Source: an uncultured Bacteroidales bacterium | GTDB lineage: Bacteria > Bacteroidota > Bacteroidia > Bacteroidales > P3 | Reading direction: 5' to 3' | DNA: 64,000 bases | Assembly: GCA_900315935.1 (NCBI GenBank) | Contig: ONBB01000012.1 | Span: 116,290 to 180,289, forward strand | In this document: one piece after another, positions 1-7,878 of the stretch | How the letters are laid out: each line of letters begins with the position of its first letter | How positions within the stretch are numbered: position 1 is the first letter of the stretch | Program-made: the position numbers and the translations under genes | Notes under the pieces: model-generated | Seen by the model: only the letters and a program-made list of their open reading frames with translations | Told to the model about the DNA's origin: nothing | Databases searched by the model: none

Positions 1-509
1 ACAAGCGCTTCTGGCTCGGCGCCTTCGGCCATATCGACGCCAAGCTGGCCGCCGGCGTGGTGTGGAACCGCGTGCCCTATCCCCGCCTCTACATCCCCAG
101 CGGCAATGCCGGTCTCTTCCTCTCGTCCAACGCCTTCAACACCATGCAGCCCATGGAGTTCATCATGGACCAGTATGTGGCTTTTTTCGCCACCTACCAC
201 CTCAAAGGCTGGATTCTCAACCGCGTGCCCCTCGTCAACCGTCTGCGCCTGCGCGAGGTGGTGGGTTTCAACATCCTCTATGGCGGCCTCTCCACCAAGA
301 ACGACCCCGCCCACGACCCCGCCGGCCTCTACCGCTTCCCGGAGAACACCATCCCCTTCGGCACCAAACCCTACATGGAGTACTCGGTCGGCGTGGAGAA
401 CATACTGTCGTTCCTGCGGGTCGACTTCGTGCGCCGCCTCACCTACACCGAGGGCATGGAGGGCTGGGACCGCTGGTTCATACGCCTCGACCTCAAGTTT
501 GCTCTTTAG
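1..509 (+). CDS. DUF5686 family outer-membrane protein, C-terminal part (5' truncated by window)
   Basis: Reading frame is open from base 3 to the TAG at 507-509, giving about 168 residues. The segment has the character of the C-terminal barrel of Bacteroidetes DUF5686 proteins (carboxypeptidase-like N-terminus, then a large outer-membrane domain): a run resembling LRLREVVGFN followed by a GGLS turn, a PYMEYSVGVENI stretch and a final FLRVDFVRRLTY strand. The protein ends in LKFAL, an aromatic-poor but barrel-like last strand. The start lies outside the window. The next gene on the same strand also encodes a small barrel, so the two may be co-expressed. Family assignment is by recognition of the terminal motifs; the function of DUF5686 proteins is not established. 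Confidence 0.75.
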   Translation, partial: KRFWLGAFGHIDAKLAAGVVWNRVPYPRLYIPSGNAGLFLSSNAFNTMQPMEFIMDQYVAFFATYHLKGWILNRVPLVNRLRLREVVGFNILYGGLSTKNDPAHDPAGLYRFPENTIPFGTKPYMEYSVGVENILSFLRVDFVRRLTYTEGMEGWDRWFIRLDLKFAL

Positions 510-516
510 TAGATAG

Positions 517-588
517 TAGTTAAGTAGTTAAGTAGTTAAGTAGTTAAGTAGTCAAGTAGTTAAGTAGTTAAGTAGTTAAGTAGTTAAG
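517..588. repeat. Tandem octamer array, unit TAGTTAAG x9
   Basis: Nine consecutive 8-base units TAGTTAAG fill 517-588; only the fifth unit (TAGTCAAG, 549-556) differs. The array starts 7 bases after a stop codon and ends 16 bases before the next ATG, so it occupies almost the whole intergenic gap. Confidence 0.97.
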
Positions 589-604
589 ACAAATGTTACC
601 ATAT

Positions 605-1297
605 ATGAAAAAGACATTTTTTATAGCCGCCCTGTTTTCAATTTTCAATTTTCAATTTTCAATTTGCACTCTCCATGCCCAGTATGACGAGCAGGGCCAC
701 CAGCAATATGCCTCGTGGGGCTTCGCCGTGGGTCCCAACACCTCGTCGTACATCATGCGGGTGGACCCCCTGCTGCGCGACACGCTGATTGCCGACACCG
801 TGCTCAACTCGCTCCCCGCCACCGGCCTCAGCCTCGGCCTCTTCCTCGACTACCACATCACCGCCGAGTGGGCCCTGCAGTTCAACGGCCAGTTCGCCAT
901 GGAGCAGTCCCTGCTGCGCTACGCCGACCACCACAGCCACATCCTCACCCTCGGCAGCGACGTGGGCGTCGCCGTGCGCTACCGCACCCCCTGGCGCCAG
1001 GGCCACTTCTACTGCGCCTTCGGCCCATACGTCCATTTCGTGCTCTACTCCGGCGCCACCGAGGGCATCAACCTCTACCGCCGCCAGATCTACACCGACC
1101 CCGCCACCGGCACCTCGCGCTTCGCCATGAGCGACATCCACGCCGGCCTCAACCTCACCCTCGGCTACGAGTTCCGTAACCGCTGGCTTGTGCAGCTGGA
1201 AAACAAGTTCGGCGTAACCGACATCCTCCACCTCAAGACCCCGGGCACCTACGTCTACCCCTACAAAATCACCATCGGCGTCGGCTGCCGCTTCTAG
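605..1297 (+). CDS. Small outer-membrane beta-barrel protein with signal peptide
   Basis: 230-residue protein starting at the ATG at 605 (MKKTFF); an ATG 12 bases upstream would only add MLPY. Residues 1 to about 26 form a signal peptide ending LHAQ, and the hydrophobic core is written by four perfect TTTTCAA heptamers (635-662), read as FNFQFSI. The mature part alternates polar and hydrophobic residues with aromatic girdles and a final strand ending VGCRF, as in Bacteroidales outer-membrane beta-barrel proteins of OmpW/PorT size. A central segment (GLSLGLFLDYHITAEWALQFNGQ) looks like a barrel hairpin. Exact family and function are not recognised. Confidence 0.7.
   Translation: MKKTFFIAALFSIFNFQFSICTLHAQYDEQGHQQYASWGFAVGPNTSSYIMRVDPLLRDTLIADTVLNSLPATGLSLGLFLDYHITAEWALQFNGQFAMEQSLLRYADHHSHILTLGSDVGVAVRYRTPWRQGHFYCAFGPYVHFVLYSGATEGINLYRRQIYTDPATGTSRFAMSDIHAGLNLTLGYEFRNRWLVQLENKFGVTDILHLKTPGTYVYPYKITIGVGCRF
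635..665 (+). repeat. Heptamer array TTTTCAA x4 inside a signal peptide
   Basis: Perfect TTTTCAA units at 635-641, 642-648, 649-655 and 656-662, then TTT. Translated in frame it supplies the hydrophobic core of the signal peptide of the gene at 605. The same unit recurs at 45332-45359 and 51327-51354, again in coding sequence. Confidence 0.95.
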
Positions 1298-1318
1298 CCT
1301 CCTCCTCAAAAGACCGCC

Positions 1319-1477
1319 AGACTGCCCATCCGCCGCCACCCGCATCCGCAATACAACAAATACCTCGACCCCAAGAAATTCGCCACTTTCACCATCGATG
1401 GGGGCAATGTGGTATGGGGACGTAACTGGGATATGATATTTCCCATCGAGCAACTCCGCACCGGATATATCGACTGA
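1319..1477 (+). pseudogene. DUF2442 C-terminal fragment (fossil)
   Basis: An open frame without a start codon, from 1319 to the TGA at 1475-1477, reads as a DUF2442 C-terminus: a KYLDPKKFATFTIDGG stretch, then VVWGRNWDM and FPIEQL before the stop. This matches the usual end of DUF2442 proteins (a Phe-containing hinge, an I-x-W-x-x-x-x-D core strand). The N-terminal half is missing, and the frame runs directly out of the end of the upstream barrel gene. An intact DUF2442 gene paired with DUF4160 lies at 46042-46550, and a similar hairpin plus TTGnCCA/TCGGAAAAA promoter element follows both. Confidence 0.6.
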
Positions 1478-1500
1478 CTATCATCACCCTATATAACTCA

Positions 1501-1540
1501 TTCCCCGGCAGCACTTCCGCCCGTCGGGGAAAATTATTTT
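1501..1540. terminator. Rho-independent terminator-like hairpin
   Basis: TTCCCCG at 1501-1507 pairs with CGGGGAA at 1525-1531 across a 17-base loop and is followed by AATTATTTTTT. It lies just after the DUF2442 fragment. Similar CCCCG/CGGGG hairpins flank the DUF4160-DUF2442 pair near 46.0 and 46.6 kb. Confidence 0.55.
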
Positions 1541-1570
1541 TTGCCAGTTCGGAAAAAGTTCGTATCTTTG
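1541..1570 (+). promoter_or_regulatory. Bacteroidetes-type promoter (TTG ... TATCTTTG)
   Basis: TTGCCAG at 1541 and TATCTTTG at 1563-1570, followed by CACCC. The only downstream gene is the BspA-like gene at 1874, so the transcript would have a leader of about 300 bases. Confidence 0.75.
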
Positions 1571-1873
1571 CACCCGCAAACTGCAAGAGAAATGGTTTGC
1601 CAATGTTTATTGAAAGCATTTGTTTGGTGTCCCTTCTGAAAATATCGCCAATATTAATCACAGGACATGAAACCGATGCCTTTTTCTGCTTTTTGTATTC
1701 GTTTACAATAGCATAGGATAAAGGTAAAACTGTTTCTGCTGTGATAAGGTGTTTGGCGATGCCTCAGAAGGAGGAAACAGGCAACAAGAGTTCTATGCTT
1801 TCTTTATTTAATAAAGATAATTACCGCCGCCATCTGTGGACTCTGGGCAGCAAAAAAACAAACACCCAACAAC
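1571..1873 (+). other. Long 5' leader of the BspA-like gene; no convincing gene
   Basis: About 300 bases separate the promoter at 1541-1570 from the signal-peptide ATG at 1874. The stretch is AT-rich relative to the surroundings and holds no recognisable protein; a 70-codon frame from 1741 has no family features and runs through the start of the real gene. The leader could be a structured RNA element, but I see no clear hairpin that proves it. Confidence 0.35.
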
Positions 1874-3552
1874 ATGAAAAGAAGACTACTCTTTTTCGCC
1901 CTCCTGCTGGCCGCCCTGCCGTGAGGGGGCACTTGCCATCCCTGCTAGCGTAACTTTTAGCGGCACCACTTATGCTGTAACCAGCATCATGGATGCAGCC
2001 TTTTGGGAATGCCGTGGTCTGACATCAGTAACCATCCCCAGCTCGATAACCACCATCGGGAATGAGATATTCTTTGGTTGCGATAGCCTGACGTCAATAC
2101 ATGTGGAGTCAGGGAATACGGTGTATGACAGCCGCAATGGTTGCAACGCCATCATTGAAACATCCACCAACACGCTTATTGCAGGTTGCAAAAATACGAT
2201 GATTCCCAACACTATTGCCATTATTGGAAGACGAGCGTTCTGTGGTTGCATCAGCCTGACATTAATAGCTATCCCCAATTCGGTTATCTCCATTGAGTAT
2301 GAGGCGTTCGCTTATTGCGACGGCCTGACGTCAATAACCATCCCCAGCTCGGTAACTTCTATCGACAACTCATTCAGAGGTTGCAGAGACTTGGCTTCAA
2401 TTGTGGTGGAGGCAGGGAATACGGTGTATGACAGTCGCAACGGTTGCAACGCCATCATCGAGACTGCCACAAACAGGCTTATTGCTGGCTATCGAGACTG
2501 CCACAAACAGGCTTATTGCTGGCTGCAAGAATACTGTTATTCCCAACACGGTAACTACCATCGGGGAAATAGCATTCTCTGGTTGCAGCGGCTTGATGTC
2601 AATAACCATTCCCAATTCAGTTATCGCCATTGAGTATGAAGCGTTCTGTGGTTGTAGCGGCTTGACATCGGTAACCATTCCTAACTCGGTAGCCGTGATA
2701 GGGCATTATGCGTTTGCTTTTTGCAGAGGTCTGACGTCGGTTACCATTGGGAACTCGGTGCACAACATTGGAGACCGTGCGTTCGCTTATTGCGACGGCC
2801 TGACGTCATTAACTATTCCCAGTTCTACAACCTTTATCGGTCAACTCGCATTCGGTAATTGCAGCGGTCTGGCATCAATACAGGTAGAGGCTGGGAATGC
2901 GGTGTATGACAGCCGTAATAGTTGCAACGCCATCATCGAGACTGCCACAAACAGGCTTATTGCTGGCTGCAAGAATACTGTTATTCCCAACACGGTAACT
3001 ACCATCGGAGAAGCTGCATTCTATGATTGCAGCGGTTTGTCGTCTGTAACGATTCCAAACTCGGTAACTACCATCGGGGAAGAAGCATTCGAAAATTGCC
3101 GCAGCCTGACATCGGTAACCATCGGCGGTGCCGTGGATTCCATAGGGAGTATGGCGTTTGCTTGGTGTGATAATTTGGCAGAATTGCATTGCAAGGCCGC
3201 TGTGCCGCCGGCATTGGGAGTAGGGGTTTTTTATCTCATTGGCCAAGAAATCCCCGTCTATGTGCCCTGCGATGCGGCGGACACCTACCGCGCCGCAGCA
3301 GGGTGGAATGAGTTCACCAACATCCAGGAGGACTGCATGGAAGGCATCGGCGATGTGGACGGAAGGGACGGCCTGCAGGTATGGAGTGTTGACGGAAGCA
3401 TTCACGTATCGGGTTTTGCCGAGGGCATGGAGGTTCGCGTGTATGACATCACTGGGCGCCGCGTCGGCACGAGCGGCCTGCGCAGTGGGGTCTATTTGGT
3501 CAATGTGGGCACGCTGCCAGCCAGGAAGGTGGTGGTGATTGTTAAGGGTTAG
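1874..3552 (+). pseudogene. BspA-like leucine-rich-repeat surface protein with T9SS sorting domain; two frame lesions
   Basis: Three reading-frame pieces make one gene. ATG 1874 gives a signal peptide (MKRRLLFFALLLAALP) that hits TGA at 1922. Skipping one base restores the frame used from 1923 onward (GALAIPASVTF). LRR_5/BspA repeats follow, with recurring VTIPNSV, AFxGC and GLTSIxI modules and intervening VYDSRNGCNAIIET ATNRLIAGC blocks. A 34-base tandem duplication at 2457-2524 shifts the frame again, and the rest continues to 3552. The last ~70 residues (LQVWSVDGSIHVSG ... VRVYDITGRRV ... VYLVNVG) are a type IX secretion C-terminal sorting domain, so the intact protein would be exported to the surface. 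Either lesion could be a sequencing or assembly error; the duplication could also be a reversible switch. Confidence 0.8.
2457..2524 (+). repeat. Perfect 34-bp tandem duplication inside the LRR gene
   Basis: Bases 2457-2490 and 2491-2524 are identical (begin ATCGAGACTGCC, end TTGCTGGCT). 34 is not a multiple of three, so two copies break the frame and one copy restores it. The same unit occurs once, unduplicated, in the paralogous repeat at about 2935-2968. Confidence 0.95.
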
Positions 3553-3665
3553 GTTTGGGACCCGCGGGTTCCCCGCGGCCTTGTACTTGTTTTTGGGAGG
3601 AGCGGTTTTGGACGGATTTGGATGGGTAAGGGGCTATAGGCTGCCATAAGCGACCAGAGCCGAAG

Positions 3666-3700
3666 TATTCCCCTACCATTCCCCTAGAGACCCCCTGCCG
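3666..3700. repeat. Dispersed repeat of the CCCCTA family, copy 1
   Basis: Contains TATTCCCCTACC and ATTCCCCTAGAGACCCCC. Related copies lie at 19079-19102 (inverted) and 57655-57695; a looser relative is at 33101-33163. It sits directly downstream of the gene at 3703 (minus strand). Confidence 0.75.
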
Positions 3701-3702
3701 CT

Positions 3703-4185
3703 TCAAAGCATCGCCACGAGGCGCTCCAGGTACTGGCGGTCGGTGTCGTCGAAGGTGGCCAGCTCGCGGCTGTCGATGTCAAGCACGGCCACCACTTCGT
3801 CGCCCTCGAACACCGGCACCACTATCTCGCTGCGGCTCTCGCTGCTGCAGGCTATGTGGCCGGGGAACAGCTCCACGTCGGGCACCACCACCGTGCGCCG
3901 CTCCTTCCACGCCGTGCCGCACACGCCGCGGCCGTAGCCGATGTGCATGCAGGCCAGCGGGCCTTGGAAGGGGCCCAGGACTAGTTCTGAGTTGCCGGTT
4001 GCGGCAGCCGACCTCATAACTCCTAACTCATAATTCATAACTCTGTAAAACCCTGTCCACCAGAAGCCGAACTCGCTGTGCAGCAGTGCGCAGACGTTGG
4101 CCATCTTGGCTATCATGTCCGCCTCGCCTTCGCAGAGGGCCTTCACCTGCGGCAGCAGGGCTATATATCTGTCTTCCTTTGTCAT
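3703..4185 (-). CDS. msrC: Free methionine-(R)-sulfoxide reductase (GAF-domain fRMsr)
   Basis: 160-residue GAF-domain protein that reduces free Met-R-sulfoxide in the cytoplasm. The three cysteines expected for the fRMsr catalytic relay are present: Cys79 and Cys89 in CMHIGYGRGVCG and Cys113 in HIACSSESRSEI. The FWWTGFYR segment and the VLDIDS end of the GAF core are also typical. Residues about 49-66 (NYELGVMRSAAATGN) are an extra loop where homologues have a tight turn before ELVLGPFQGP; its DNA contains four CTCnTAA heptamers (4013-4040). The frame stays open and all catalytic residues remain, so the enzyme is probably functional. It stands alone, separated from the glycosidase operon by a repeat-rich gap. 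Confidence 0.9.
   Translation of the reverse strand: MTKEDRYIALLPQVKALCEGEADMIAKMANVCALLHSEFGFWWTGFYRVMNYELGVMRSAAATGNSELVLGPFQGPLACMHIGYGRGVCGTAWKERRTVVVPDVELFPGHIACSSESRSEIVVPVFEGDEVVAVLDIDSRELATFDDTDRQYLERLVAML
4013..4040. repeat. Heptamer array CTCnTAA x4 within the fRMsr gene
   Basis: CTCATAA, CTCCTAA, CTCATAA and TTCATAA run without gaps at 4013-4040. Read on the minus strand in frame they encode MNYELGVM. The same family forms the junctions at 20434-20468 and 44786-44834. Confidence 0.93.
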
Positions 4186-4486
4186 TTGCAGTCTGTTTTG
4201 TCTCCCGCTTCGCGAGATCTTGTAAATCTTATGGATTGTCTTGGATATTTTGTCTGTATCAGAAAATCTTTTTAAATCTAAGGGAATCTTTTCTGGATTT
4301 CCAGGATCTCCGCCGAGGCGGGGCGGTGGATTTGTCTCCTGCTTCGCGAGATCTTGTAGATCTTGTAGAAAATGGATTGTCTTGGATTTCCAAGATTTGC
4401 AATGTCTGGTATGAGAAATCTTTTAAATCTAATGTAATCATTTCCATGATTTTCAGGATTTCCGCCGATAGGCGGGGAGATTATGT
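4186..4486. repeat. Intergenic mosaic of degenerate repeats, no gene seen
   Basis: The gap holds two diverged copies of one sequence: TCCCGCTTCGCGAGATCTTG at about 4202 and TCCTGCTTCGCGAGATCTTG at about 4337, each followed by TGTAAATCTT- or TGTAGATCTT-like units and ATGGATTGTCTTGGAT. Further copies of AAATCTTTTAAATCTAA and of a GGATTTCCGCCGA palindrome follow. Short frames through it are composed of the repeats and are not credible genes. Confidence 0.75.
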
Positions 4487-5734
4487 CTATCTGTTCTTTT
4501 TCATCTTCCTGACGGTGGCATAAGGGTACTCGTCGGTGAGGGTTATCTCGTAGCGGTGCTTGCCGTCCTTGCTCTGCGTGTAGCGGCGGTTGCCGTCGCA
4601 GTAGGGTGAGAGGGGGCGGGTGCCGTAGATGGCGTATCCGTACACATCGAGCCACTTGCCAATCTCCTCCATGCGCCGCAGTGCCTCGGGGGGCAGGTTG
4701 CCGTCGGCATCGGGACCCACGTTGAGTAATAGGTTGCCGCCCTTGGCCACCACGTCGCACAGGAGGTGTATCAGCTCGCGGGTGCTCTTGTACTGGTCGC
4801 GAGGCGAATAGCTCCAGCTGTCGCCCATCGTCATGCAGGTCTCCCAGGGGTAGGGCAGGAGGGTGTCGGGCACCTGCTTCTCGGGGGTGCGGTAGTTTTC
4901 ATACCGGCCGCCCACGCTGCGGTCCACGATGATGGTGCGGGGATTGCGCTCGCGCGCGATGGAGGCCAGGCGGTGCATGTCGAGTTCCTGCACCTGTCCG
5001 CTGCAGCCCAGCCAGGGGCGTGTCTCCTCGTTGACGCTCCATGCCGGGCGCACCCAGCCGCCGTCGAGCCATAGGATGTCGATGGGGCCGTAGTTGTGGG
5101 TCAGTTCGTGTATCTGGTTGTAGGTGAACTCTTGATACTTCTTCCAGCGGTCGGGGTGGTCGGCGATGGTGTAGTTCACGTTGCGGTCGGGCGTGGCCCA
5201 CTCGTGCGCCCAGTAGTCGTCGCAGTGCCAGTCGGGCTTGCTGAAGTAGAGGCCGGTCCAGAAGCCCGCGGCGCGGAAGGCATCCACCACGCCGCGCGTG
5301 AAGTCGGTCCGCGCCGGGCTGTGCATGCTGGTGTAGTCGGTATGCCGGCTGTCGAACATGCAGTAGCCGTCGTGGTGCTTGGTGGTGAAGACCACGTATT
5401 TCATGCCGGCCTTCTTGGCCGCCTCGGCCCACCCCTGCGGGTCGAAGTGCTTGGGGGCGAAGGTCTTGCTCAGCGCCCAGTAGGCGCGCTTGTAGTCCTC
5501 GTAGGGGGCTCCGTCGCGGTTGAGCCACGGCTCGTTGCATAGGTTCCAGCTCTCCACGCAGCCCCACTGCGCGTAGATGCCCCAGTGCATCATAAAGCCA
5601 AATTTGAGGTCCTGCCACTCCGCGATGCGCTGCACTATCAGCGGGTCGCTCTCGGGGATGCTGTCGTGCTGGGCCTTCACACTACCCATTAAACCCATCA
5701 GGCCCAATAAACCTATTAGTATTGTCTTTTTCAT
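4487..5734 (-). CDS. Alpha-L-fucosidase, GH29, secreted
   Basis: 415-residue glycosidase expected to release terminal alpha-L-fucose from glycans in the periplasm or outside. Signal peptide MKKTILIGLLGLMGLMGSVKAQ. The GH29 catalytic barrel covers about residues 30-370: KFGFMMHWG near 44-52, the TTKHHDGYCMFDS strand-loop near 118-129, and the nucleophile Asp224 in IDILWLDGGW. The C-terminal beta-sandwich of larger family members is short. The start overlaps the stop of the upstream GH3 gene by ATGA, so the pair is one operon. The signal-peptide core is encoded by repeated CCCAT(A)TAAAC-like units (5684-5719). Fucosidase is firmer than any particular linkage preference. Confidence 0.92.
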   Translation of the reverse strand: MKKTILIGLLGLMGLMGSVKAQHDSIPESDPLIVQRIAEWQDLKFGFMMHWGIYAQWGCVESWNLCNEPWLNRDGAPYEDYKRAYWALSKTFAPKHFDPQGWAEAAKKAGMKYVVFTTKHHDGYCMFDSRHTDYTSMHSPARTDFTRGVVDAFRAAGFWTGLYFSKPDWHCDDYWAHEWATPDRNVNYTIADHPDRWKKYQEFTYNQIHELTHNYGPIDILWLDGGWVRPAWSVNEETRPWLGCSGQVQELDMHRLASIARERNPRTIIVDRSVGGRYENYRTPEKQVPDTLLPYPWETCMTMGDSWSYSPRDQYKSTRELIHLLCDVVAKGGNLLLNVGPDADGNLPPEALRRMEEIGKWLDVYGYAIYGTRPLSPYCDGNRRYTQSKDGKHRYEITLTDEYPYATVRKMKKNR

Positions 5735-7773
5735 TTTCTGTTGTGATAGATGAATGTGAAATCTTGTAAATCGCGGTCGTCGCTGGAGAAGCCTATTTGG
5801 AGGGTGAACGGGGTGCCGTCGCGTGGCTCTTCTAGGAGGCCGGTGGCGGGATTGTACTGGCGGAACCAGAAGGGGTCGAGTTGGATGGTGAAGGGCTGCA
5901 GGTGGTTCTCCTCGGTGAGCGACAGCGAGGAGGTGCCTATCAGCTGCTTGAGCGGTGCCTCGGGGTCGTTGTCGTTCTTCAGGTAGACCTGTATGACGGT
6001 GCGGTGGGAGGCCGCTTGGTGGGCGTCGGTATTGCAGAGGCTGGCTGTGCCGCCGACGGTGAAGTTGGCCTCGTCGACCCAGGGCTCCTTGAGGCTGAAG
6101 AAACTGTAGCTGTAGCCGAAGCCGAAGGGGAACGCCACGCGCTCGGGGTCGACGTAGCGGTAGGTTCGCCCCTGCATGGCGTAGTCCTCGAAGGGCGGCA
6201 GGTCGCCGGTGCTGCGGTAGAAAGTGATGGGCAGGCGGCCGAAGTCGTCGCGCTCGCCGAAGAGCAGTTCTTTGACAGCGGTGCCCATGTCCTGACCGCC
6301 ATACCAGCCCACAAGGACGGCGTCGCAGTCGTCGATGACGTTGTCCAGCGCGATGGCGCTGCCGGTGCAGAGCAGCAGGACGATGCGGTAGCCCTGTGCC
6401 TTGAAGGCTTTGATTTCGGCGACCTGCTCTTTGGGAAGTTCAATAAGGGTGCGGTCGCCCTTATAGAATCCCTCTTTCTCCACGGGCAGTTCCTCGCCCT
6501 CGAGTTGGGGATTGAGGCCGCCGCAGTAGACAATGGTCTTGCCGGTCTGGCTAATCAGACCAGTCAAGCCTTCTCCGATGGTTACGGTGTGTCTCGGAGT
6601 GCCATTGTAGTTGCCGAGGGGCATCAGGCTGTCGTAGGCGTTGGGACCTTCGAGGCGCAGGCCGTCCTCTGCCTTGAAGGGCAGCACGCCATCGTTTTTC
6701 AGCAACACCATGCCTTGTGTGTAGAAAACAGTCAAGTCGATGTATTCTTCGGCAGGTTCTTCGACCGGTTCGGGGTCGTCGGTGACGCGCAGACGCACTC
6801 GCAATATTCGCCGCACATGCTCGTCCACTTTGCTTTCGGGCACCAGCCCTTTCTGTACGGCTTCGCGCAAGGCGGGCAGGCCGCTGCCGCATTCGAGGTC
6901 CACCTCGCGACCGAAGGCATCGCCATAGGCGGCAGCTGCAGTGGCGTGGGTGCGGTGGCGCGGGATGACGGTGTCGGTCTCATAGGCATCGTTCAAAGCC
7001 CAGCAGTCGGTAACAAGGATGCCATCGTACAGCCATTCGTTGCGCAGGATGTCAAAGAGTCTTCGGTTTGTGCAGCAGGGCTCTCCGTTAAGACGATTGT
7101 AGCCGCACATCACCTGTGCCACGTCGCTGTTCTTGATTATATATTCGAAGGCCGGCAGGTAGGTGGTACGCAGGTCGCGGTCGGAGACGCGGCTGTCGAA
7201 CTCGTGGCGCACGCCTTCGGGGCCGCTATGCACGGCATAGTGCTTGAGGCAGGCAGCGGTGTTACCCCCTTGTAACCCTTTGACGCAGGCCAGTCCCATC
7301 ATGGCGGCGAGGTAGGGGTCTTCGCCGTAGGTCTCCATGCCGCGTCCCCAGCGTGGGTCGCGGAATATGTTGATATTCGGGGTGAAGAAGGTTAGACCCG
7401 TATAGTCGCCGTATCCTCCAGTGTCTTGTGCATCATAGTATTTTTGGCGTGCCTCAAAGGCAACATGGTCGAAAATACTGTGTACCAAAGGCGGGTCGAA
7501 GGTGGCGGCCAGCGCGATGGGCATGGGGTAGACGGTGGCCAGGCCGGCTCGTCCCACGCCGTGCAGCGCCTCGTTCCACCAGCTGTACTCCTCCAGCCCC
7601 AGGCGCGGGATGGCAGGGTTGTGGTGCATCATCAGCGAGAGCTTCTCATCGAGCGTCAGCTGCCCAAGCAGCCACTCCACACGTTTCTCCACGTCCGTCG
7701 CCTCCTGGGCCCAACAGGCTGGACTGCAACCCAATATAACGGCTGCCAACAGCAGCATTCCTCTTTTTTTCAT
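5731..7773 (-). CDS. Glycoside hydrolase family 3, beta-xylosidase/beta-glucosidase type
   Basis: 680 residues from ATG 7773 (MKKRGMLLL); an upstream in-frame TTG at 7788 overlaps the promoter and is rejected. Signal peptide ends about residue 22 (CWAQ). The GH3 N-terminal barrel includes EALHGVGRAG near 68-77, DPRWGRGMETYGEDP near 139-153, KHYAVHSGPE near 177 and the nucleophile Asp256 in ILVTDCWA. The second alpha/beta sandwich follows (VLVGWYGGQDMGTAV, PITFYRSTGDLP), then a short fibronectin-III-like tail. The EALHG...YPMPIALAATFD signature favours the xylosidase-like branch, but substrate is inference. First gene of an operon with the GH29 fucosidase, suggesting stepwise trimming of a fucosylated plant or host glycan. 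Confidence 0.88.
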   Translation of the reverse strand: MKKRGMLLLAAVILGCSPACWAQEATDVEKRVEWLLGQLTLDEKLSLMMHHNPAIPRLGLEEYSWWNEALHGVGRAGLATVYPMPIALAATFDPPLVHSIFDHVAFEARQKYYDAQDTGGYGDYTGLTFFTPNINIFRDPRWGRGMETYGEDPYLAAMMGLACVKGLQGGNTAACLKHYAVHSGPEGVRHEFDSRVSDRDLRTTYLPAFEYIIKNSDVAQVMCGYNRLNGEPCCTNRRLFDILRNEWLYDGILVTDCWALNDAYETDTVIPRHRTHATAAAAYGDAFGREVDLECGSGLPALREAVQKGLVPESKVDEHVRRILRVRLRVTDDPEPVEEPAEEYIDLTVFYTQGMVLLKNDGVLPFKAEDGLRLEGPNAYDSLMPLGNYNGTPRHTVTIGEGLTGLISQTGKTIVYCGGLNPQLEGEELPVEKEGFYKGDRTLIELPKEQVAEIKAFKAQGYRIVLLLCTGSAIALDNVIDDCDAVLVGWYGGQDMGTAVKELLFGERDDFGRLPITFYRSTGDLPPFEDYAMQGRTYRYVDPERVAFPFGFGYSYSFFSLKEPWVDEANFTVGGTASLCNTDAHQAASHRTVIQVYLKNDNDPEAPLKQLIGTSSLSLTEENHLQPFTIQLDPFWFRQYNPATGLLEEPRDGTPFTLQIGFSSDDRDLQDFTFIYHNRK

Positions 7774-7777
7774 GTTG

Positions 7778-7785
7778 CAAATATA
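7778..7785 (-). promoter_or_regulatory. -7 element of the GH3-GH29 operon
   Basis: Read on the minus strand, TATATTTG ends only 4 bases before the ATG at 7773, so transcription would begin at or next to the start codon (possible leaderless mRNA). Confidence 0.55.
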
Positions 7786-7816
7786 CAATTTATTTTCCGG
7801 TTTCCAAAAATATTTG

Positions 7817-7824
7817 TACTTTTG
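7817..7824 (+). promoter_or_regulatory. -7 element of the lipoprotein gene at 7879
   Basis: TACTTTTG followed by CCTC, about 55 bases before the ATG, with a TTTCC-rich region upstream; divergent from the GH3 promoter. Confidence 0.6.
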
Positions 7825-7878
7825 CCTCTATGATTCATAGACTTGTGTGTCTGTGATAATGTTTATAATCAGTTTTTT

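Noticed and set aside
517-588. CRISPR array
   Set aside because: Direct repeats without spacers and far shorter than CRISPR repeats; it is a plain tandem octamer array. None of the other arrays has spacers.
1741-1953. A 70-codon frame upstream of the BspA-like gene
   Set aside because: No recognisable domain, and it reads through the signal-peptide coding stretch in another frame.
5881-7275. A 464-codon plus-strand frame within the GH3 gene
   Set aside because: Antisense shadow of a confident glycosidase; Gly/Val/Glu-rich composition without motifs.
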